A DNA stretch of 64,000 nt from Paludibacter sp. (lineage in GTDB: Bacteria > Bacteroidota > Bacteroidia > Bacteroidales > Paludibacteraceae), in NCBI GenBank assembly GCA_028710415.1, contig JAQTUE010000013.1, positions 97,521 through 161,520 of the forward strand. The letters run 5' to 3'. Below the pieces are notes generated by a model. That model had not been told where the DNA came from. It searched no databases and was given only the letters and a program-made list of their open reading frames with translations. The position numbers and the translations under genes were made by a program. Shown here piece by piece: positions 8,972-17,296 of this stretch (position 1 is its first letter; every line of letters starts with the position of its first letter).

Positions 8972-10337
8972 AGAATTATTGATAAAATATGATGTGCCGG
9001 TACCCCGATACACCAGTTATCCACCAGCCAATTATTTTAAAGACGGGTTTACCGAAAATAACTTTATTGAATTGATGCAGCTTTCGGAAAGTGAAAACCC
9101 GGAACATATTGCCATCTATATTCATATTCCTTTTTGTCAGAAAATATGTTTTTATTGCGGATGTAATGCCAGCCTAATGGGTAAGGGTAACTTTGTACAA
9201 CCCTATTTGGCTGCCTTAAGGAAAGAAATGGAAATGGTATTCCGCCATATGGACAAGAACCGCCTGGTATCGCAGATCCATTATGGGGGAGGTACCCCAA
9301 ATTCATTGACAGCAGAAACATTGAAAGAAATCAATGAGTTTATATTCAGCAATTTCAAAATGATCGATAACCCTGAAATTGCCATAGAATGCAATCCTGC
9401 CCATTTGGACCATGACTATATCGATTGCCTGAAAGCAGCAGGATTCAATCGTTTTAGCCTTGGCATACAGGATTTCAATACCGTCATCCTTAAACAGGTA
9501 AACCGTGATCCTTCCAGGCTGCCGGTGAAAGACCTGATCGACTATATTAAAGAATCAAGGGATGATATATCAGTCAACCTGGACTTTATTTATGGCTTAC
9601 CGGGTCAAACCATTGAATCATTTTCAGAAACAATACGGGAAGCAGTGAATCTCAGGCCTGACCGGCTGGTTACTTTCTCGTATGCGCATGTACCCTGGAT
9701 TAAAAAGCATCAGGTCATACTGGAAAAACGGGGTCTGCCTGGAGCTGATATTAAAATGAAGATGTTCCTGGCTGCACACGATATATTGATTGAAGCCGGG
9801 TATATTTCCATTGGCCTGGACCATTATGTATTGCCGGGGGACGAACTGAATGTAGCATTGGAAAACCATCAGCTTCACCGCAATTTTCAGGGTTATTGTA
9901 CCAGACGCACCACCAGTGAAGTCTATGCTTTTGGAGTTTCTTCAATAAGCCAGTTGAAAATGGGATATTCACAGAATATAAAGGATCTTAAAGGATATAT
10001 TGAAGCCATTGGAAAGAATATGCTGCCATTGGAAAAAGGTTATATTTTATCGGACGAACAAATGATAACGCGCGAAATAATCACCGGGTTGATGTGCAAT
10101 AAGAAAATCAGCTGGCCTGAAATAGCATCAAGGTTAAACGTCACCGAAGACAGGATTAAAAAGAATATCAACCTTGAAAAAGGCAGCCTGACGGTTTTCG
10201 TTAATGATGGATTGCTTGTCGAAACACCCGATCAAATAGAAGTAACAGACAAAGGTTCATTGTTTATACGGAATATTGCTGCCACATTGGACAAGGGATT
10301 CAGTCAAAACGGAAATACATACTCTAAATCAGTATAA
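8958..10337 (+). CDS. hemN: Oxygen-independent coproporphyrinogen III dehydrogenase
   Basis: This radical SAM enzyme decarboxylates two propionates of coproporphyrinogen III to give protoporphyrinogen IX. The [4Fe-4S] motif CxxxCxxC is at C60, C64 and C67, with the extra C69 of true HemN (numbering from MEISEELL). The SAM-binding GGGTP is at 110-114 and the HemN-specific RYTSYPP at 17-23. These features and the 459-residue length separate it from HemW. The ATG at 8958 is preferred to one at 8934 because it matches the family N-terminus (start about 17 residues before RYTSYP). The gene overlaps the permease gene and is followed 1 bp later by the oxidase gene. Confidence 0.93.
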   Translation: MEISEELLIKYDVPVPRYTSYPPANYFKDGFTENNFIELMQLSESENPEHIAIYIHIPFCQKICFYCGCNASLMGKGNFVQPYLAALRKEMEMVFRHMDKNRLVSQIHYGGGTPNSLTAETLKEINEFIFSNFKMIDNPEIAIECNPAHLDHDYIDCLKAAGFNRFSLGIQDFNTVILKQVNRDPSRLPVKDLIDYIKESRDDISVNLDFIYGLPGQTIESFSETIREAVNLRPDRLVTFSYAHVPWIKKHQVILEKRGLPGADIKMKMFLAAHDILIEAGYISIGLDHYVLPGDELNVALENHQLHRNFQGYCTRRTTSEVYAFGVSSISQLKMGYSQNIKDLKGYIEAIGKNMLPLEKGYILSDEQMITREIITGLMCNKKISWPEIASRLNVTEDRIKKNINLEKGSLTVFVNDGLLVETPDQIEVTDKGSLFIRNIAATLDKGFSQNGNTYSKSV

Positions 10338-10338
10338 T

Positions 10339-11709
10339 ATGAGTACTAAATCAACAGACATCATCATTATAGGCGCAGGCCTTACCGGTTTATCCCTGGC
10401 GTATTACCTGAAAAAAGCAGGAAAACAGTTTTTACTTCTGGAACAGCAGGATAGAACAGGTGGCGTCATAAATACAGTCACTGAAAATGATTTTACCTTT
10501 GAAACAGGCCCTAATACAGGAGTGTTGTCATCTCCTGAGCTGGCCGGATTATTTGAAGATTTGCAAGGGAAATGTTCGTTGGATACTGCCAATACCCAGG
10601 CTAAAAAAAGGTACGTCTGGAAAAAAGGAAAATGGAATGCCTTGCCTTCCGGTCTAATTTCAGCCATTAATACCCCTTTATTCAGTATGTACGACAAGTT
10701 CCGCATACTGGGAGAACCTTTCAGAAAACCAGGGACAGATTGCAATGAAACGATAGCTGAACTGGTAACAAGAAGGCTGGGGAAAAGCTATCTGGACTAT
10801 GCCGTTGATCCTTTTATATCCGGTATCTATGCCGGTGACCCGGAAAAATTAGTTACCCGTTATGCTATGCCCAAGCTCTATGCCCTGGAACAAAACTATG
10901 GCAGTTTTATCCGTGGAGCTATTAAAAAGAAAGGAGAACCTAAAACATTGCTTCAAAAGAAAGCTACCGGAGAGGTGTTTTCTGTCAAGGGAGGCTTAAA
11001 GCAATTAATACTTACCTTGAATGATGAAATAGGAATTGACAATATCCGGACCGGGTGCAAGGAAATAAAAGTGTTACCTCTTGATGGCGGATTTCAAGTG
11101 TCCTATCTGAATACCTCAGGGGAAAGTGTTGACATTACCGCATCCAGGGTTGTAACTACTGTAGGAGGATATGCCTTGCCAGAATTGCTCCCATTTCTGA
11201 CGGATGACCTGTTAAAACCATTGGCTAACATGCTTTATGCCGGGGTTGTACAAGTCGTCGCAGGGTTTAAGAACTGGAATGGTGCGAAACTGGATGCTTT
11301 TGGAGGCCTAATGCCAACCAGGGAAAAGCATGGAATACTTGGAATTTTATTCCCTTCAGCCATTTTTACTGACCGGACGCCTGAAAGAGGTGGGCTACTT
11401 TCTGTATTCCTCGGGGGTGTTAAGAACCCGGGATTAATAAATAAGACAGACAGTGAAATCGAAACCCTGGTATATAAAGAAATACGTGAAACTATGGGGA
11501 CAACGGAAAAAGCTGAGTTATTGAAAATTTTCCGTTATAAATACGCCATCCCTCAATATGACATGTCATCCGGTGAAAGATTGGCTTCAATTGACAAAAT
11601 TCAAAGTACTTATCCAGGACTGATTCTGGCAGGAAATATACGCGATGGCATTGGTATGCCTGACCGGGTAAAACAAGCCAGACAATTGTCAGAACTTTTT
11701 ATTCCCTGA
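10339..11709 (+). CDS. hemG: Protoporphyrinogen oxidase (HemY/HemG FAD type)
   Basis: The 456-residue FAD enzyme oxidises protoporphyrinogen IX to protoporphyrin IX. The Rossmann GxGxxG is at residues 12-17 (GAGLTG), followed by the acidic residue of LLLEQQDRTGG and the family signature FETGPNTG. The C-terminal LILAGNIRDGIGMPDRVKQA resembles the FAD-binding GN..GvgvpdcI segment of HemY-type oxidases. The ATG at 10339 is chosen because it starts right before the Rossmann strand and lies 1 bp after the hemN stop; an upstream in-frame ATG would add 21 residues of hemN-overlapping sequence. It sits between hemN and hemH in reaction order. The classic enzyme of this family uses oxygen, an oddity beside the oxygen-independent HemN. 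Confidence 0.92.
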   Translation: MSTKSTDIIIIGAGLTGLSLAYYLKKAGKQFLLLEQQDRTGGVINTVTENDFTFETGPNTGVLSSPELAGLFEDLQGKCSLDTANTQAKKRYVWKKGKWNALPSGLISAINTPLFSMYDKFRILGEPFRKPGTDCNETIAELVTRRLGKSYLDYAVDPFISGIYAGDPEKLVTRYAMPKLYALEQNYGSFIRGAIKKKGEPKTLLQKKATGEVFSVKGGLKQLILTLNDEIGIDNIRTGCKEIKVLPLDGGFQVSYLNTSGESVDITASRVVTTVGGYALPELLPFLTDDLLKPLANMLYAGVVQVVAGFKNWNGAKLDAFGGLMPTREKHGILGILFPSAIFTDRTPERGGLLSVFLGGVKNPGLINKTDSEIETLVYKEIRETMGTTEKAELLKIFRYKYAIPQYDMSSGERLASIDKIQSTYPGLILAGNIRDGIGMPDRVKQARQLSELFIP

Positions 11710-11712
11710 AGC

Positions 11713-12714
11713 ATGAAAAAGAAGCTGATTTTATTGGTCAATGTAGGTACTCCTGAAAAGCCCAATGTGAAATACGTAGGCAAATACCTCTTGCAATTTC
11801 TAAATGACAGAAGAGTGATCGATCTTCCCTGGTTAATGCAAAAGATATTGGTAAATCTTATCATAGTGCCATTCAGGGTAACAAAATCAGTAAAGCTTTA
11901 TAAAGAATTATGGACCGTGAAGGGTTCCCCATTGTACTTTTATCAGAAAAGCCTGGTATCGAAACTTCAAATAAAGCTGAAAGATGAATATACAGTTGTG
12001 GGAGCTATGCGCTATGGCACCCCCTCGTTGAAGAAAATACTGGATCAGGTAAAGAATGAACATTTTGATGAAATCAGGGTTTTACCACTGTATCCTCAAT
12101 TTGCCTCATCAACCACAGGTTCGGTTCATGAGTTTGTAATGTCTGAGATAAGCAACTGGGAGGTTATACCGGAAGTACGTTTTATTTCACAGTTTTATTC
12201 GCATCCGGCTTATATAAAAGCATTTACCGAACGGATAAAGTCATACCACCCGGAGAATTTTGATCAGGTATTATTTTCATTCCATGGATTGCCGGTGCGC
12301 CAGGTTAAAAAGGCACATCCTGTTGTAAATCCTGATGTATGTGATTGCGAAAGAATGATGCCGGAACATGGACGTTTTTGTTATAAAGCAACTTGCTTTG
12401 ATACGTCCAGACTATTGGCAAAAAAAATAAATATCTCACAAGAGAATTATACAACTACCTTTCAATCGAGGTTTTCGAACAACTGGCTAGCCCCGTTTAC
12501 TGATGTAGTATTAGATGAAGCCTTATCGAAAGGTCAACGGAAGATACTTATTGTTGCCCCTTCATTTGTAACAGATTGCCTTGAAACAACTGTTGAAATA
12601 GAAAAGACATACAAACAAGCTTTCATTAAGTCAGGCGGGGAAGAGCTCGTGATGGTCGAAAGTTTAAACGATACGGATGAGTGGGTTGATGCACTCATTG
12701 AAATCTTGCAGTGA
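11713..12714 (+). CDS. hemH: Ferrochelatase
   Basis: The 333-residue product inserts ferrous iron into protoporphyrin IX. The catalytic histidine is H191 in the SFHGLP motif and the conserved glutamate is E291 in DCLETTVEIE; QSRFSNNWLAPFTD is also family-typical. Two clusters of cysteines (CDCERMM and CYKATC) lie between them, as in ferrochelatases that carry an extra internal Cys-rich segment. The gene starts 3 bp after the oxidase stop, so hemN-hemG-hemH form one translational unit. The downstream small gene follows after 59 bp with no terminator visible. Confidence 0.95.
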   Translation: MKKKLILLVNVGTPEKPNVKYVGKYLLQFLNDRRVIDLPWLMQKILVNLIIVPFRVTKSVKLYKELWTVKGSPLYFYQKSLVSKLQIKLKDEYTVVGAMRYGTPSLKKILDQVKNEHFDEIRVLPLYPQFASSTTGSVHEFVMSEISNWEVIPEVRFISQFYSHPAYIKAFTERIKSYHPENFDQVLFSFHGLPVRQVKKAHPVVNPDVCDCERMMPEHGRFCYKATCFDTSRLLAKKINISQENYTTTFQSRFSNNWLAPFTDVVLDEALSKGQRKILIVAPSFVTDCLETTVEIEKTYKQAFIKSGGEELVMVESLNDTDEWVDALIEILQ

Positions 12715-12773
12715 TCTTTAAATTGTAAATGATGAATGTACAAACTAAATATCCCAATTAATAATTACTTTTT

Positions 12774-13121
12774 ATGTTGATGTTTCAGAACGGTTTATTA
12801 GCTACTTTTATCCCTGAGATCCTAATGGTCTTAGGGTTCGTTCTGTGCATACTCACCGCCGGTTTCCAATCACACAATTCAACGGTAGAACATGCTCAAC
12901 CCATAGTTCAGATTTCGAACTATGAACCTCAGCAAGTATCTTCCTATCAGCTTACGTACCGGGATTTTCAGGTTGAAGTAGAAATAATTGAAGAAAACAG
13001 GCAACTCCAGCCTTATTTTAAAGTTAAAGATACCAACATTGCTTACGAATCGCCTTTTTCTACTTCAGATGGCTTAAGCTTTGTAGATTTTTCACGTCCC
13101 CCACCCAGCTTAGTTTTATAA
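12774..13121 (+). CDS. Small membrane-anchored protein of a TonB-receptor cassette, copy 2
   Basis: This is a paralogue of the 4997-5344 gene with the same 115-residue length, the same N-terminal helix and the same C-terminal signature NIAYESPFSTSDGLSFVDFSRPPP. The middle part (about residues 40-95) differs at many positions. The upstream 18 bp (CCAATTAATAATTACTTT) is also shared with copy 1, and 12804-12883 is identical to 5027-5106. No database family is recognised. It appears to belong to the same transcript as hemH and to the receptor gene 120 bp downstream. A receptor-specific accessory or anchoring role is inferred. Confidence 0.75.
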   Translation: MLMFQNGLLATFIPEILMVLGFVLCILTAGFQSHNSTVEHAQPIVQISNYEPQQVSSYQLTYRDFQVEVEIIEENRQLQPYFKVKDTNIAYESPFSTSDGLSFVDFSRPPPSLVL

Positions 13122-13146
13122 ATAAATCAATCGAATATTGATTTCC

Positions 13147-13174
13147 ATTCTGAACATTTAATTTCGTTCAGAAT
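13147..13174 (+). promoter_or_regulatory. Intercistronic stem-loop before TonB receptor 2
   Basis: ATTCTGAAC and GTTCAGAAT form a 9-bp stem with a 10-nt loop between the small gene and the receptor. No T-run follows, so it is more likely an mRNA-processing or stability element than a terminator. The first cassette has no equivalent. Confidence 0.5.
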
Positions 13175-13240
13175 TCAAGGTGTGTCTGTCATTCAGGCAC
13201 TCTGTATATTCCTATTTATTAAACAAAACTGAAAAATAAA

Positions 13241-15481
13241 ATGAAAAAGCAACTTATTTTATCTGCTCTTGTCTCATTTTGCCTTATCACCGTGGCACAA
13301 ACTCAAGATGATACGACCCGTGTTGTCAGACTAAATGAAGTGGTGATCAATTCACTGAAAGAAACTTCGCCTCAACAAACGCCGGTATCCTGCACTGTCC
13401 TGAATTCTAAACTGATCAATTCAGCGCAAATTACCAGTATCAGGGATTTAAGCGGACAGGTACCAAACTTCTTTATTCCTAATTATGGGTCGGCTATGTC
13501 CACCACTTCGTATATCCGTGGAATCGGATCGCGCAATAGCGGACAATCCATGGGATTATATGTGGATAATGTCCCTTATCTGGATAAATCAACCTTTGAC
13601 TTCGATTTCTTCGATATTAAACAAATTGAAGTATTGCGCGGCTCCCAGGGAACATTGTACGGTAGAAATGCTGAAGGTGGTATTGTGAATATCTATACCC
13701 TTTCACCATTTAATTATCAGGGTACTAAATTATCTTTTTCAGCCGGAAACTATGGTTTCCTGAATGCTAAAGTATCACATTATGCAAAGTTGAGTGATAA
13801 ATTTGGACTTTCGATAGGTGGTTTTTACAATCACGATGATGGATTTTTGATCAATCAATTCACCAAGAAATCACAGAATGCAACTACTTCGGCCGGTGGA
13901 AGATTGAAACTTGACTGGAATATAACGCCTGATTTTAGAGCTCAGTATTCCACTAATTTTGATTATGTAGATCAAACTGCTTTCCCATACGGTGCCTACA
14001 ATGATTCAACCAAAAAAACAGCTCTTCCAAATTATAATGACCCGGGCACTTATACCCGTACAACCCTTACCAACAGTTTGTTTTTTCAATATAAAACCAA
14101 AGACGTTGTGTTGAGTTCTACAACTTCCCATCAATATTTTAAGGATGATATGAAGTTGGATAATGACTTTACCACCTATTCCTTTTTTGCATTGGAGCAA
14201 GCTCAAAAGCAAAATGCATTGAATGAGGAGATTATCCTGCGATCGAATTCCAAAAGTAATTACCAATGGAGCTTTGGAGCAACCGGATTTTTACAACAGC
14301 TGGATATTAATGCTCCTTTTTACATGGAAAGCGATGGAATCAAATACATGATCCAGCCTTCGTTTACACCCATGGGGATGACAATTACCGATGCTGTATT
14401 AAAAACACCAGGCCAATACAATACAAAAACCACCGGTGGAGCACTTTTTCATCAATCGACTTATAACAATTTATTCGTGGATGGGCTATCAATTACTGCC
14501 GGTTTGCGTGTTGATTACGAAAAGATTGATCTGGATTACAATACGGGAAGTGCTATGCATGTAAAAATCGGTCCTTCAATCGTTTTATTTGCCGACACAT
14601 TAAAAGATAACCTATCCATTCATTTTTCAGAGTTAATGCCTAAGGTAGCTTTAAAATACGAATGGAGTAACCGTCAGTTTGTATATGCAAATGTTTCACG
14701 TGGTTACAAGGCAGGAGGTTATAATGTCCAGATGTTTGCCGATTTAGTGGATAAAGGAATGAGCAATCCTCAGGCTACAAAAAAAGATGTTATCCTGAAT
14801 ACTATTTCTTACAAACCCGAATATAGCTGGAATTACGAACTGGGTGGCCAGTGCCTGTCGTTTAATAATCATTTAAAATCGAGCATTACCTTGTTTTATA
14901 TTGATATCAGCGACTTGCAACTTACACAGTTTGTACCCAAGGGGCTTGGTCGAAAGATTTCAAATGCTGGCCAGGCAACCAGTAAAGGCGTTGAATTAGC
15001 TTTTGATGCAGACCTGAGAAGTGGCTTCAGTGCAACATTAAATTATGGATATTCCAATGCTACTTTTACTACTTACTCTGATTCTGTTCGAACAATGGAT
15101 AAAGTAACTCATAAATACGTAAGTAAAGAAGTGAATTATAAAGGGAATTTTGTTCCTTATGCACCTCAAAATACCTTGAGCCTGAGTGCAAATTATGAAC
15201 ACAGGTTTAAGAATGCATGTATTGACCAAATCATGGCCAGCGTCCAGTATACCGGAATTGGTAAAATCTACTGGAGGGAAGACAATAAATTATCACAGGA
15301 TTTTTATTCGTTGGTAAATGCCAAAGTAGGAGTGACCAAGGGTGCCTTTGGCCTCGAAGTATGGGCTAAAAACCTGCTTGATACCAAATACAATGCTTTC
15401 TACTTTGATTCATCAGGAAGTACCTTTTTCCAGGTAGGAAGACCTGTTGAATTTGGTGCAACACTGAAAGTGGAATTTTAA
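13241..15481 (+). CDS. TonB-dependent receptor 2 of the porphyrin/haem locus
   Basis: The 746-residue receptor is a clear paralogue of the one at 5654 (shared blocks IRGIGSR, GLYVDNVPYLDKSTFDFDFF, VLRGSQGTLYGRNAEGG, VSRGYKAGGYN and a similar C-terminal barrel strand). The signal peptide ends near TVAQ. Its barrel carries loop insertions of about 45 residues compared with receptor 1, which suggests a different or larger ligand. It again follows the small membrane protein. It is the last gene of the plus-strand locus and ends shortly before a strong bidirectional terminator. Confidence 0.9.
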   Translation: MKKQLILSALVSFCLITVAQTQDDTTRVVRLNEVVINSLKETSPQQTPVSCTVLNSKLINSAQITSIRDLSGQVPNFFIPNYGSAMSTTSYIRGIGSRNSGQSMGLYVDNVPYLDKSTFDFDFFDIKQIEVLRGSQGTLYGRNAEGGIVNIYTLSPFNYQGTKLSFSAGNYGFLNAKVSHYAKLSDKFGLSIGGFYNHDDGFLINQFTKKSQNATTSAGGRLKLDWNITPDFRAQYSTNFDYVDQTAFPYGAYNDSTKKTALPNYNDPGTYTRTTLTNSLFFQYKTKDVVLSSTTSHQYFKDDMKLDNDFTTYSFFALEQAQKQNALNEEIILRSNSKSNYQWSFGATGFLQQLDINAPFYMESDGIKYMIQPSFTPMGMTITDAVLKTPGQYNTKTTGGALFHQSTYNNLFVDGLSITAGLRVDYEKIDLDYNTGSAMHVKIGPSIVLFADTLKDNLSIHFSELMPKVALKYEWSNRQFVYANVSRGYKAGGYNVQMFADLVDKGMSNPQATKKDVILNTISYKPEYSWNYELGGQCLSFNNHLKSSITLFYIDISDLQLTQFVPKGLGRKISNAGQATSKGVELAFDADLRSGFSATLNYGYSNATFTTYSDSVRTMDKVTHKYVSKEVNYKGNFVPYAPQNTLSLSANYEHRFKNACIDQIMASVQYTGIGKIYWREDNKLSQDFYSLVNAKVGVTKGAFGLEVWAKNLLDTKYNAFYFDSSGSTFFQVGRPVEFGATLKVEF

Positions 15482-15540
15482 TGTATAAATACATTGATCT
15501 GTTGATGAGAGCAATGAGCTGATATCAACATACAACATTA

Positions 15541-15580
15541 AAACCGGGTTAACTTCAATATTGAAAGTTTACCCGGTTTT
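15541..15580. terminator. Terminator closing the haem locus (bidirectional)
   Basis: AAACCGGGT...ACCCGGTTTT forms a long near-perfect hairpin, with one bulge and a central CAATATTG, ending in T-rich sequence on both strands. It separates the plus-strand receptor gene from the convergent dehydrogenase operon. Confidence 0.85.
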
Positions 15581-15651
15581 AATGTATTTGAGTTTGTATA
15601 AATTGATAAGTTTTTTGATTAAAAAACAGTGTATTAGTATTTGTCACTTAA

Positions 15652-15777
15652 AGACCTCTATCCCTAACCCTTTCTCCCAAGGAGAAAGGGAATCCGGTTA
15701 TAGAATAAAGAGTTGCATCTCATTAATCGCACTCAGCAAAGTCCCTCTCCTTCGGAGATGGATTTAGGGAGAGGTCT
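15652..15777. repeat. Short palindrome-ended intergenic repeat
   Basis: The ends AGACCTCTATCCCTAA and TTTAGGGAGAGGTCT are inverted relative to each other, and an internal CCCTTTCTCC-caa-GGAGAAAGGG forms a second hairpin. This is the look of a small non-autonomous repetitive element. Only one copy is present in the window. Confidence 0.55.
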
Positions 15778-15853
15778 GTAAATTAATAATATAGTATTTA
15801 AATCAGAATAAACTCTATTATAGATTTTGTACCTTTTGTTTAAATTTTGCCTG

Positions 15854-16675
15854 TCATTGTTTCCCTTCAAATACACCGATCCCGAACAAGGCATAATCGT
15901 ATTTGATAGGATCTGAAGAATTGAAGGAGCGTAGAACGGATGTTATTTCCTCAACAGCTTTCCAGTCATTCTGTTTGCGTTCGAGTAATCCCAACCCCCG
16001 GGCCACTTCACCTGAATGAATATCAAGTGGAAGCATTAAAGCAGAAGCAGGGATTTTCTGCCAAAGTCCGAAATCAACTTCATTATCATCATTACGCACC
16101 ATCCATCGCAGGAACATGTTAAGCCTTTTGGCAGAAGAGTTGGCTGTCACATCCGAAACGTGTTTCCGGATTCGATTGGCATGGGGAATGGACAAAAAGA
16201 CATTTCTGAAATGCTTTAAGGCACCATATATGCTCTCATCTGCAATGTATCCGGTGGTGAAAACGTCTTCTAGTCCCTGATAATGGAGATAAATGTTACG
16301 CAATGAATCGAAGAAATAAAGGCAATCGTCGCCATTAAAGGTACGGTGTACGAAATCTTTTACTCGTCTAAAATCAGGATTAGTGATGGCTTCACCCGAA
16401 GTGAAGCCGTCACTAAATACCGGAGTATCCATCAGAAATTCATAGGGGGAATTGTCCATTAACTCCATGAGCCGGTTGGCATTGTTGATAATGCTCTTAC
16501 GTTGTCCCCATGAAATGGTGGCAGTAAGAAAAGCCGCAATTTCAATATCTTCTTTCCTTGAAAAACGGTGTGGAATCTGAATAGGGTCGGATTGAATAAA
16601 ATCCAGGCTGTTATATTGATTGACCCTTGAATCGAGCAGGTATTTTATATCCTGAAGCGTATCGGAATTCATCAT
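15854..16675 (-). CDS. TIGR02757 family (DUF2400) protein
   Basis: The 273-residue product fits TIGR02757/DUF2400 in length and text: RFSRKEDIEIAAFLTATISWGQR near residues 38-60, DNSPYEF, FVHRTFNGDD, NMFLRWMVR and a C-terminal LDIHSGEVARGLGL followed by FNSSDPIKYDYALFGIG. The family is widespread in Bacteroidota and of unknown biochemical role; a resemblance to helix-hairpin-helix DNA glycosylases has been noted for the LDIH/HhH-like end, but that is tentative. The start overlaps the lipoate-ligase stop as ATGA, so it is the last gene of the dehydrogenase operon, though no functional link is evident. Confidence 0.88.
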   Translation of the reverse strand: MMNSDTLQDIKYLLDSRVNQYNSLDFIQSDPIQIPHRFSRKEDIEIAAFLTATISWGQRKSIINNANRLMELMDNSPYEFLMDTPVFSDGFTSGEAITNPDFRRVKDFVHRTFNGDDCLYFFDSLRNIYLHYQGLEDVFTTGYIADESIYGALKHFRNVFLSIPHANRIRKHVSDVTANSSAKRLNMFLRWMVRNDDNEVDFGLWQKIPASALMLPLDIHSGEVARGLGLLERKQNDWKAVEEITSVLRSFNSSDPIKYDYALFGIGVFEGKQ

Positions 16676-17286
16676 ATCCCAAACGATCTTTCGAAAGAGA
16701 TAGAGAGTTCATTCTCCAACTGATGGTAACTCCTGGTATATCCTATTTCCTTGAGTGATGTTACAAATTCGGAATGCGACCTGCCCTGACGGTAATCGGG
16801 TTCCTTAGTCGGATGTTTCAGGTATTTCTCGAAGGTTGACGAAGGCTCCCCCATATTCAGGACCGCATGGTACAACAGTGCATCTTTACTGCGGTAAATT
16901 GCGGAGCCTAATATCTTTTTACCTGAAATTGCAATGTCCGAGATCCCCCTCATGGACAGATTATTAATTCCTACCTTTTCGATGGCAGAAATGATCAGTT
17001 TATTTATATCCAGAAATACATCTTTGGGGTGCAGCGTGTTCTTGTCAAAAAACACGGCAGCAATAATAATATTATTGGGAGTCAGCATGACCGTTTGACC
17101 ACCGGATGGCCTTTTTAATACCGTGATATTGTCTTTGATCACTGTATCGAGGTTTAAAGCCATTTCAGGGTTGTTAGAGGCCCCAAGTACAATATAGACT
17201 TTGTCAGGAGTCCATATCAGGAATTGGTTTGACTTTTGTTTTAGCAACTCGATGTCCGGAAGATTGTATTTTGAAGCAATAAACAT
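16672..17286 (-). CDS. Lipoate-protein ligase A family protein
   Basis: The 204-residue product belongs to the biotin/lipoate ligase (BPL/LplA) fold. The ligand-loop motif appears as RPSGGQTV at residues 59-66 (usual form RR..GGG.V.H) and the lysine motif as SGKKILGSAIYRSKDALLYHAVL. The protein is short, lacking the C-terminal accessory domain of E. coli LplA, as in LplA/LipM-type proteins of other phyla. Its place 10 bp after the E3 gene and in the same operon as a lipoylated E2 makes attachment of lipoate or octanoate to the E2 lysine the likely job. Whether it is a ligase or a transferase cannot be decided here, and the changed GGQ motif is unusual. Confidence 0.85.
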   Translation of the reverse strand: MFIASKYNLPDIELLKQKSNQFLIWTPDKVYIVLGASNNPEMALNLDTVIKDNITVLKRPSGGQTVMLTPNNIIIAAVFFDKNTLHPKDVFLDINKLIISAIEKVGINNLSMRGISDIAISGKKILGSAIYRSKDALLYHAVLNMGEPSSTFEKYLKHPTKEPDYRQGRSHSEFVTSLKEIGYTRSYHQLENELSISFERSFGI

Positions 17287-17296
17287 ACACTATTGG

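Noticed and set aside
8934..10337. Reading the hemN gene as hemW.
   Set aside because: It has the fourth Cys after CxxxCxxC, the RYTSYPP motif and the length of true HemN.
15561..15767. 68-codon frame after the haem locus.
   Set aside because: It runs through a terminator hairpin and the palindromic repeat at 15652-15777.
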